This document shows, piece after piece, positions 34,023 to 41,913 of a stretch of DNA of 41,913 nucleotides (its first letter is position 1; each line of letters begins with the position of its first letter). Source of the DNA: Paraglomus occultum (taxonomy: Eukaryota; Glomeromycota; Glomeromycetes; Paraglomerales; Paraglomeraceae); contig CAJVPJ010000129.1 in NCBI GenBank assembly GCA_910592205.1, positions 1 through 41,913 of the forward strand. Direction: 5' to 3'. The notes beneath the pieces are model-generated. The model saw nothing but the letters and a program-made list of their open reading frames with translations. It had not been told where the DNA came from and did not search any database. The translations under genes and the position numbers were made by a program.

Positions 34023-35433
34023 TTATGTGATGTAATAAATCACTTCAATTACAAGCTGAAGAATTAATATTAATATATTCAAAGAGTTTATCTCTATCAA
34101 TTTCTCTAAGAATATACTATCACTTGATTTCGTGCTGGTCAACACAGTGGCTTTCTCAAGTGATAGAGCCTTATTTATAATCTTCACACCACCAAAATTA
34201 TGCCAGGCTCCATGGTGAATGTCCTCCAAACTGATGTTTTGATTTTGATCAAAGACCTAATACTAAGACCTGAGATTTGAGAACATGGATTTGGTATTTG
34301 GCCCACAAATTCCTCAAAATGCTGCCAGAACTGACAGCTGGGGGGAATAAAAGGTGAGGAATAGTGTTTTTAGTATAACTAGGGCAGTATAGTATAAGTA
34401 GGCAGGTGTAGATTCATCATCAGCAGTGGTGACATCTGTTTGCAACATCTGTTGTGACATCTGTTGTGATGTCTGTTGTGGCATGGCAGGGGACTTCCAT
34501 CCAGCCTTTGTTATTTGTTAAGTTGGAAAAGCATTCATTTTGAAATAGCAAGTTCTGCACTGTCTTCTTGCAACAGATCCCATTCTCAAAAGAAATGTTA
34601 AAGACCAATGCATTTGAGAATCATGACTTCAGCTTAAGCTCTGCATGAGAGGCAAACTCTTCACATAAAATGTATGGCAACTCATTTGCATTCCAAGATA
34701 TTCCTTCTCCTGCACCAGCAATCATGAAAAATAATGGTGTAATGTATATGTAGTACTTTTTTCCAATTGCCCTTCCAAATAGTCCTTGTAATATCTGGTC
34801 ATAGTAGTCCTCAACAGTTCCTTCAAGTCATCTGATGCCTGAAAGTCCCATGTGCACCCACTGGTCTTAAGAAGTGGTTCTGGTGGAAGATATTCAAGCT
34901 CCTCTGGCAACCAACCTGCAAGAGAGGAATCCAACAGAGAAAAACAGACAACATTAGCTGGTTAAATCTCTTTTAACTAGAAAGTAACTTATTATTATAT
35001 AAAGCAAGATTTCAACGTCACCAAACGTTCCCTCAAACGGATGACAGATAAAGGTATTAATATTGCATGTTTGCTACTCTAAATTGTCCTGATGTCAACA
35101 GTAAACTACACAGGTTTTATAATGCTACTCTATTTCCACAACTGCTACTCTTGCAATATCCTCCAAGAAACTCATATTATTATTATTATTATGTCTACTC
35201 TGCCCTATGTACACACTACTCTATGTCCCCAACGCCCGAGTCACAAAGTCGTTACCTGGTTGAGTAAGCTCGCGAATTGTCTTTCCCCACTCCCGCTTCT
35301 CCTCCTCCAGACTCTCTTCTTGCCTCTCTAAGTTTGCCTGCTCGCCACGCCACTTGGGCGTTGCTCCGCTCCTCAGTTTCTCCAGCCGCTTCAGCTTCGC
35401 CTTCACCTCTTCATACTCCTTCGCGATGTCCAT
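34023..35433 (-). pseudogene. broken Crinkler-like NTPase effector copy
   Basis: From 35433 an exon encodes a charged coiled coil (MDIAKEYEEVKAKLKRLEKL, then ERQEESLEEEKREW) and ends ELTQP. A GTAACG donor and a CTCTTGCAG acceptor join it in phase to a second exon at about 34927 (GWLPEELEYLPPEPLLKTSG, then LKELLRTTMTRYYKDYLEG). That frame stops at 34722. Coding character continues one frame over through FFMIAGAGEGISWNANELP, where a Walker A (GAGTGKS-type) should be but its Lys-Ser/Thr is lost, and then through NALVFNISFENG to about 34500. Fragments continue toward 34023 (LEDIHHGAWHNFGGV). Stops, frameshifts and the ruined P-loop mark it as dead. The layout resembles Crinkler-type NTPase proteins expanded in arbuscular mycorrhizal fungi; this rests on memory of the family. 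Confidence 0.6.
34428..34485 (+). repeat. short tandem repeat TGACATCTGTTG
   Basis: About four to five degenerate 12 bp units (TGACATCTGTTTGCAACATC and on). It lies in the 3' part of the Crinkler-like relic, where the minus strand reads TTDITTDVTTDVA, so it would have been in-frame Thr-Asp repeats. Confidence 0.7.
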
Positions 35434-36243
35434 GTTTGACTTGTTCTGTCAAACCTAAGCAAAAAGTAAGCAAAAAAGGCGTTGAAAAGATTAATTGAAC
35501 TAGCACAAAAGAAAACAAGAAAACAAAAGAAGAAGAATTGGCTGAAGAATTAAAAAAGAGGTTTGGTAACTAAAATTTTTGCCTATCTGTTAGGAAAAAG
35601 AATAAAGGAATTAATTAAGTTTAAAGTATTTCCATATCCTGCCAAAACAAACCGTAATTATTTGGTCGCGCGGTAGGAAATATAAGCTGACGCGTAGTTT
35701 TAATTACCAACAGATTTGTATTTACGGTTACATGACGATGATGTCAATTCGGCTGAAGAACCGCTTCTTATACAGCGTTATGACAAGTATAAACTACTTT
35801 ATCAACAAAGTTGAAAACCACTTCCCGCGACTTTTCCTTGAGTTAAGCGATCTTTTATTTTTATTTTTATTTTTATTCATGCGTGTTTTTTTTAATTCAC
35901 ATGTCAAGACGGATATTCTTCGCCCATAACGTAGTACAAATGGTATCTTAGAGAAAGGAACAAGAACATTTTACCACGCAACGAATCTGACTTACTAGTA
36001 AATGAATAACCCATGATAAGCATAATTGGCTGCTCTGACTTTACAATGAAAATCTTCGCTATAGCCTATTAGTAACTGAAACATTCGTTATAAGCTTTAT
36101 AACGGTTCACTATAACCAGATTGACTATGTATATGTGGTATTGGTATTATTTTAGACAAATAAACTTCGTTCGTAATGCATTCTTTATTAGAATCACTAT
36201 TATTATTATTGAAAAATCAAAGTCCAAGTAGCTCAAGTCCATC
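35434..36243. other. intergenic with (TTTTTA)n microsatellite
   Basis: No gene is supported. A TTTTTA-type hexamer repeat lies at about 35851-35880. The part next to 36243 is the 3' flank of ERV1; ORFs there are low-complexity shadows. Confidence 0.55.
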
Positions 36244-36750
36244 TCAATCACAACTCCCGTCGCTAGGTCCATCCCTCCATCTCTCATCGATTTTATTACA
36301 ATCAAAAATATCCTTTCCCAGCATCTTGTTAACCTTATTATGCATTTCGCACATCCACATTCCCAACTGTTGTCTGCTTTCCACTCTCGGTGGCCACTTT
36401 TTGATTTCTTCTTGCAAATGTTCGGCACAATGTCCACAAGGATAGAATCTTGAAAATGATGATAGAAACGATCGCATCAAGCGCTGTTCTTGGTTTGAGG
36501 GATGATCAGGATAGTATGCTGCCATCGTATGGAGAAATGTCCATGTCGCTCTTCCAAGCTGCTTGATATCAGGTGGACATTCTCTTATTTGCGGTTTAGT
36601 CGTGTCAGCAGTGTTTGCTTCATCGATTGTATAATCAGATTTTATAGCCGTTTCTTGTGAAGATTGCGTAGAATATTTTTTCCTCTCTTGCTTAGTCCAG
36701 GTACGGAAATCGGTACATACCCTACAGGGTTTCTCGTCTTTCCCTGGCAT
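36244..36750 (-). CDS. ERV1: FAD-linked sulfhydryl oxidase ERV1/ALR
   Basis: An intronless 168-residue gene for the intermembrane-space sulfhydryl oxidase that reoxidises Mia40 in the mitochondrial disulfide relay and passes electrons to cytochrome c or oxygen. All functional cysteines are visible: a shuttle pair at C9-C12 (PCRVCTDF), the FAD-proximal active pair at C105-C108 (RFYPCGHCAEHL) and a structural pair at C134-C151 (CEMHNKVNKMLGKDIFDC). The spacings C108-C134 (26) and C134-C151 (17) equal those I know for yeast Erv1. The FAD-binding core LGRATWTFLHTMAAYYPDH is complete and the linker of about 45 residues is Ser/Thr-rich. It is divergent from the mitochondrial carrier across 206 bp. 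Given the intact motifs, it should be active. Confidence 0.95.
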   Translation of the reverse strand: MPGKDEKPCRVCTDFRTWTKQERKKYSTQSSQETAIKSDYTIDEANTADTTKPQIRECPPDIKQLGRATWTFLHTMAAYYPDHPSNQEQRLMRSFLSSFSRFYPCGHCAEHLQEEIKKWPPRVESRQQLGMWMCEMHNKVNKMLGKDIFDCNKIDERWRDGPSDGSCD

Positions 36751-36956
36751 TTGCTCAGACTATGACCAGAATAAAATTTTGTGCCGTTAGACATTGCTTT
36801 ACTGTCAATACTGACATGACGTCAACGGATGGTACACGGCATAGATTTTAACTGGCGGGAGATGTTTTGACAGGAGCGTGACTTTTGCATTTGCATTTAC
36901 ATTTACATTTGGCAATTACAATTTCAGATCAAGTGTTGATCTAATTATCGCATCCT
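36751..36956. promoter_or_regulatory. divergent promoter ERV1/carrier with TGACGTCA site
   Basis: 206 bp between two divergent mitochondrial-protein genes. A perfect palindromic CRE/ATF site, TGACGTCA, lies at 36817-36824, 67 bp from the ERV1 ATG and 133 bp from the carrier ATG. At 36884-36912 there is a run of CATTTG/CATTTA hexamers. The site is a known bZIP (CREB/ATF) target in fungi and animals; its use here is inferred. Confidence 0.55.
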
Positions 36957-38375
36957 ATGCAGAAATCATTCTTTGGGAATTATGCTCTGGTATGCCATCA
37001 GCCGTGCACGTTAAAAAAGAGTCTTTGCTGAATGTCATTTTCACTTAATAATCATACAAGGACGAAGCAGTTGCTGGTTTTGTTGCTGGAGCTACATCAA
37101 CTGTCTTTCTACATCCTCTGGAAATTGTCAAAATAAGATTTCAGAGTAGGCATACATTCCACATGAGTCTGTTGTGTATATAATTGATAAATGTATTCAA
37201 TCGTTTGTTTGGCAGTTGATGATTCCGCAAGATCTCGGCGTTATTGGCTATCAATCGGTGGCACCGCCAAAGCGCTACGAGTAATAGCACGCTCTGAAGG
37301 CCTTGTAGGTCTATATCGAGGACTCTCCCCCAATTTTGCTGGCTCGGCAGCAAGTTGGGGTTTCTATTTTTATTTGTAAGTAATTTGACCATTAACTACT
37401 ATGATCTACGCTTTTCCTTCGTCTTGTGTTGACACTTTGCTAAATACAATATAGGTATAGCCTGGTAAAGTTGCGAATGGCGGGTAAAGACAAGACACAA
37501 AAGCTGTCTCCTGCGCAGTATCTGCTTGCTTCAGCCGGAGCTGGTGAGTATTTTCTTTTTTTTTCCCCCCCCCCCCCCCCCCGCTTGCTTGGTGAGAATG
37601 TTAAAATCAAGTTATCTTCCAAGGCGCAGTTGTTGCGTTGTGTACGAATCCGCTTTGGGTCGTAAAGGTCAGAATGTGTGCCACGACAAGAGGACATCCC
37701 GGGGCATACTCTGGGTTATTCGGTGAGTATCATGGTTCTCGAGTATTGGCATTTAATTGGAAATCGCTCATACGTTTTCGGTATTTCAGATGGACTGTAT
37801 CAGATTGTTCGATATGAAGGAGTAAGAGGACTTTACAAGGGTCTTGTTCCGGCTTTGCTCAGTGCTTCGCATGGGGCATTACAGTTTATGGCATATGAAG
37901 AGCTGAAGAAATGGCGATCACGAATTAATCCAGACAAAGATCGGAATCGACTGGTGAGTCTACCTGATGTACCGTCTTTGTAAACGTTTTAATTACTGAC
38001 ATGCTTTTTGATATGGATAGTCCAATATTGAATACATCTTGCTTGCGAGCAGTTCGAAAATATTTGCTAGTACTATAACGCACCCATTTCAGCTAATTAA
38101 AGCGCGATTAATGAATCAGCGACTAGAGAGAAAGTACTATGGCGTGGTTGATACCATTCGCAAAACTTACAGGTTAGCGAGCGCATTTTCGTGGTCCGGC
38201 TTATGTGGCGTGGAGTCTAACGTTTTCTCTTGATACTAGATTGGAAGGACTTCTTGGATTCTACAAGGGTTTAGCACCGGCAGTAATACGCGTCTTACCT
38301 GGCACATGCGTCACTTTCGTCGTGTACGAAAATCTTTCTTCGTATTTCCGAGAGCATGCACAAAAATTAACATGA
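36957..38375 (+). CDS. mitochondrial carrier, folate/FAD/nucleotide subgroup (SLC25A32-like)
   Basis: A complete mitochondrial carrier of 305 residues from eight exons (36957-36989, 37061-37145, 37216-37375, 37455-37543, 37624-37722, 37790-37953, 38021-38172, 38240-38375), all in phase. The three family signatures are present: [11 protein letters not shown] (about 29-39), [10 protein letters not shown] (about 131-140) and [10 protein letters not shown] (about 231-240). Each is followed by the second half-repeat motif, as in [27 protein letters not shown] and [27 protein letters not shown] in TM2 and the PLWVVK form of repeat 2 are typical of the folate/FAD/pyrimidine-nucleotide carriers (SLC25A32, yeast FLX1, RIM2). 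This fits inner-membrane import of a flavin, folate or nucleotide; which one cannot be decided. The first exon is only 33 nt, chosen for its ATG, GTATGC donor and frame. Confidence 0.92.
37565..37582. repeat. 18-base C homopolymer inside carrier intron 4
   Basis: A T9-C18 run lies in the intron at 37544-37623. It does not touch the coding frame. Its length may be misread by sequencing. Confidence 0.9.
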
Positions 38376-40744
38376 TGCTTTCTGGTGTGGGATAAACATT
38401 GAAAAATATACTCTTAGCCAAGCCATCGGCCGTTAGACCACCTGTCGATTAGTAAAACGTACGTTTATCTTTTTTCTTGCTGCCAGTTTGTAATTTTGCT
38501 AAAACATTATGTTAACTTAAGCCCGTATCGTCTCATGATATGGTCGAGCCGACTACCGCGGGAGGTCGTTCAGTAATTGGCCTTGGAATTTAGCTATTTC
38601 AATCGAGGTTCGGCTAACCTCTACTCCTTCTTAAATTGCCAATACAGTTAGTGACCTTATTTCTGGCTTTAAATATACTCACAATTTTCCCAAATTAATC
38701 GATCGATACAACACAGGTTCTCTATTGTCAATTACATCTACCCTAAATAGGTTCTGATAGTCCGTAGGCTTCAGCGTGTAATACACCAAGTAAACGCATC
38801 TATTAATAACATTTAACAATCGTATTTGCCGATTACGAGAATTGATGGACAGAATCAATTCGACCCAACGATTCCGGAACCGCGGGAGGCCCTTGAAACC
38901 CACATAATAATGAAGATCATCGTGTAACTAGTAATCAATCTACCACGATGTTTTAGTTAGTTTAAGAATGTCGAAGGTGGATTTATGATATGAACGGAGA
39001 AATTTTAATATTAAGGAGTTTTTAGATTCGAACCCATGCCTATTTGTTTTAATTAATAGATTATTTACTTTATAACGTGCATCCGAAATATACCCATTTA
39101 ACTTCTCAATATCTCTTTTAGAGGTAACGATTAAGTCACGTCAAATACAAGTCAGGAAGGACTCGCATTCGAAAAGAAATCCTGATAAATGCAGGTTATG
39201 AAGTGGAGTGACGGACGGGGTGAGTGTTCACTGAGTATGATGAACGACTTGCTGTGAACGTTCTTAATTGATGATGCATGTACTCAAGCGCGTCGCTAAG
39301 TCATCGAACTGTGCGGTACAGATCAAAATGGTACGGACGAAACGAAGATGGGGTTATATGAATTGTACGGCTATATCCCATACCCCCCCCGCCGGCGGTT
39401 TCATGAGACTCGTATGGAGATGCGGTAGTTGAGGATATTAGAAAATTAGTCACATTTAGCTTGGTCATTCTGGAGTAGAAGAGAAGAATAGAGTTGTTGT
39501 GAAGATGAGCTTTCCAGGGTTAGCTAGCTAATTATCAATTGTTTGATCATCAGAGGTGATTTGGTATTTCACAATTTAACCGCAAAATAGCAGAGTATTC
39601 TTTGGCTTCGGAATAAAATATTAACTACCTAGTTTCTTTTATTCAGTTTTCTGACAAAGCGTGGAGGCTTGGAGTTGATGAATGAATTTACGCGAGTGCA
39701 AATGGGAATGGGAAAATAATTACTTCAGAGAAATAGTAATTCTATTAACGGACGTTACTAATTAAATCCCGAAATTGTTGCATTCCCCAAAATCATAAAA
39801 AATAGCTTGTTCGAAGTTGAAACTCCACAGATTTTATTAACAATTAATCCTTTTTCGATTACACTCTGACAACGCTAGACATTGAGTTTGCAAAATTAAT
39901 TAATATTGTCCGAAATGTTCGGCTACTCCTCCTTTATGAACCTCAATTTTTCGGAGAAATTCACTTATTTACATTACTTTTACCCGGATGGTATAGGTAA
40001 TCTAGCAGCACTTATATCAAAAATTATTGTAACAATGAACTGCTAACCACATTAAATTACAGCTCGTAAATTGCACGCATACACAACGCGCTAGACGTGT
40101 TAATGTTAGATGTAAAAAATTCTGTAACACACTTTATGTATCAGGATATCATTCTATCGACTAACTATCTAATATATATGTTGGCACTAATTGAATGATT
40201 ATTTACAGTAGCGATTACGACCGCAATTACGCGATTGTGATTTATCTCGAGTGTGTCACTATTAAGGCGCGTGACAATATCAGGTGTTGTTTAGTATAGG
40301 AAAAGCTCAAGCTACTTTGTTTTGTCTTATGAAAATGGTGAAAGAATTATTAAAATGTACGATATCAGAAATCAGTAGCTAGACGCCTTGGATAAATCGG
40401 TTGACACGTGAATAAAAGTCTTTCGGCGTGGCAGAAACAGGAATAAAGAGTAGAATGACCTTGTTTCAACAAATCAAGTCTTTAAAAGCAACCTTGTTCT
40501 ATTTATAGAGAATCCAGATTATGGAGGGAGTTTTCGAAAACTGACTATAATTCTTTTCTTTTCACGCTATAACAAGACATTATTCAAGGACATTTGTGTC
40601 CAATGGTGATGTCGAAAGTCGTAAAAGTTATAAACAACTGGCGAATTCTGCTCCAACAATGTTAACGAACGGAATTAGAATGATTAGGCTCGCAACAATG
40701 TTATGTAAAGCTAAAGTCAAACGTCTATTTATTTAAAATCCAGA
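38376..40744. other. convergent intergenic region
   Basis: About 2.4 kb of mostly AT-rich sequence between two convergent genes. A 74-codon minus-strand ORF (38679-38903) and a GC-richer patch at 39280-39430 with a C9 run show no family resemblance. No RNA gene was recognised. Confidence 0.45.
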
Positions 40745-41913
40745 CTAAGCCTCTGCTGGATTGGCATGGCCTTTCGAGAAGGCAGCAGAGCATTTAGCCA
40801 TTGTCTGACTCGCCCTACTAATGCTATTTGTCATATAAAAGTTCGGTATCACCGAATTCAGAGGAGCGCTAAATGGCCGCAAAGATGGTTTTACGAGTTG
40901 CATAAGACCAAGCTGGGCATGCGACGAGGTCTCAACGATATCATAACGAGTGAGATGAGGCGCTATTTCACTCATTCGATAACGGAGAGAGTGGACGTCA
41001 TCGTAAGGAAGCGTCAGTCCAGCTACCTCTGATAATGCGCGGATTATCTACAAACGTAATCAGTCGTCAGATAGAATGTTAACTAATGCGACGCTTAATG
41101 CATCACAATTACCTTCCAATCTTCACGAGAAGCTCCTGGTGGTGGCACTGCTGCCCTTGTCATTTGTACTCTGCCTTCTGTATTGACATAAGTAGCATTC
41201 TTCTCAGTATACGCAGCACCAGGTAATATTACATCCGCGTAATGAGCACCATGGTCACCATGATGGCCCTGATATACTACAAATGCATCTTTAGGGATAT
41301 CCCTCGCTGAAATTTCGTCAGCATTCAATAAATATAAAAACTTGGCCTCAATGGTTGATGAGTCATATGTGGGAATGAAGCCGATATCAAGCGCAGCAGC
41401 GCGGCTTGCACCCTGAATCGGTTAATGTAGTTACTTGGCGACCTTTGACTTGGAAAGTGAATGAACGTATAATAAAATTAAACTCACCCTCTGTAATACA
41501 TTATATCCGTTCCAGTTCGCTTGGAAGAATTTATCTTTATATTTTCCAATTAATTGGGCCACTGATGAGAAGACGTACTCAGAATCGGGGTTGTCTGCAA
41601 CGCCGCTTCCGACTATGACCAAAGGCCGCTCCGCTTGCGCAAGTTTCTGACTGAATGGATGTGTTCCATTTAGTAGATTTTCTAATGCAGAAGTATTTGT
41701 TCCAATGTGATCGTATTCATAAGTAGTATCCGCCGGATATCCTACGAGACCTATATCTAAGCCATTGAATAAGTAACTTTTACGGATTCTAGTGTTGAGT
41801 ATCGGCGCTTCATGTCTAGGATTAGTTCCAATCAATATCAGCACATCTGCATTTTCAACACCAGCAATCGTACTATTTAATAAATAATTAGAACGAAAAT
41901 CTGCTCCATGAGC
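40745..41913 (-). CDS. NDUFS1: complex I 75-kDa subunit NDUFS1, 3' part
   Basis: The C-terminal 342 residues of the largest matrix-arm subunit of mitochondrial complex I; the gene runs off the right edge, so the N-terminal Fe-S cluster domains are not in the window. Three exons (41913-41488, 41412-41113, 41047-40745) are in phase. They cover the inactive molybdopterin-oxidoreductase-like domain: [76 protein letters not shown] and [15 protein letters not shown]. The C-terminus [17 protein letters not shown] is a hallmark of eukaryotic NDUFS1, and the frame ends GHANPAEA. Introns are 75 and 65 bp. It is the second complex I subunit in the window. The 88-codon plus-strand ORF over its last exon is a shadow. 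Confidence 0.95.

Noticed and set aside
38679-38903. 74-codon minus-strand ORF in the carrier/NDUFS1 gap
   Set aside because: No recognised motif, no splice partners, no sign of decay from a known family; left as part of the gap.
39015-39045. GGGTTCGAATCT on the minus strand, T-loop-like
   Set aside because: The stem does not pair and no cloverleaf is possible with the flanks.
40766-41032. 88-codon plus-strand ORF
   Set aside because: It is the reverse of the last NDUFS1 exon, which matches its family end to end.
1-41913. CRISPR array, bacterial operon or prophage features
   Set aside because: The genes have introns and eukaryotic families throughout; no regularly spaced repeats, Shine-Dalgarno-led operons or phage genes were seen.

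Overview
The window is AT-rich eukaryotic DNA. It has compact multi-exon genes whose GT-AG introns are mostly 65-100 bp, wide gene-poor stretches full of decayed repeats, and fungal-type gene families. Four things together suggest an arbuscular mycorrhizal fungus (Glomeromycotina): a broken TKL-type kinase copy, a relic of a multi-copy family I associate with that group, a broken Crinkler-like effector copy, and the AT-rich intron style. The genus cannot be told, and the assignment is inference. Exon structures were built by hand from splice signals, reading phase and family resemblance; every full gene model below keeps its reading frame across all junctions. 

Layout: 1-7.7 kb is gene-poor. 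It holds a dead kinase, a decayed gene of unknown family, a cluster of short repeats, two long foldback repeats and a Tc1/mariner-type MITE. 7.7-12.4 kb carries an SLC17-type anion transporter (-), a mitochondrial GatB/YqeY-domain protein (AIM41-like, -) and an orphan four-TM protein (+). 12.4-16.3 kb is relic DNA. 16.3-22.6 kb has a cyclopropane-fatty-acid-synthase-family methyltransferase (-) and the complex I subunit NDUFA9 (+). 22.8-31.7 kb is the densest part: a VPS3/TGFBRAP1-type CORVET subunit (-), an ATG27-like membrane protein (+) and a leucine-rich-repeat protein (-). 31.7-36.2 kb is repeat-rich with a broken Crinkler-like gene. 36.2-41.9 kb has ERV1 (-), a folate/FAD/nucleotide-type mitochondrial carrier (+) and the 3' part of NDUFS1 (-), cut by the window edge. 

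Five of the eleven genes encode mitochondrial proteins (AIM41-like, NDUFA9, ERV1, carrier, NDUFS1) and two work in endolysosomal or autophagic traffic (VPS3-like, ATG27-like). Two gene pairs share short divergent promoters: VPS3-like/ATG27-like (281 bp) and ERV1/carrier (206 bp, with a perfect TGACGTCA site). I found no convincing new multi-gene system. The most useful leads are the VPS3-like gene, whose frame is intact but which lacks about 150 residues expected from its relatives; the GC-AG intron in the same gene; the orphan four-TM protein; and the non-autonomous repeat families.
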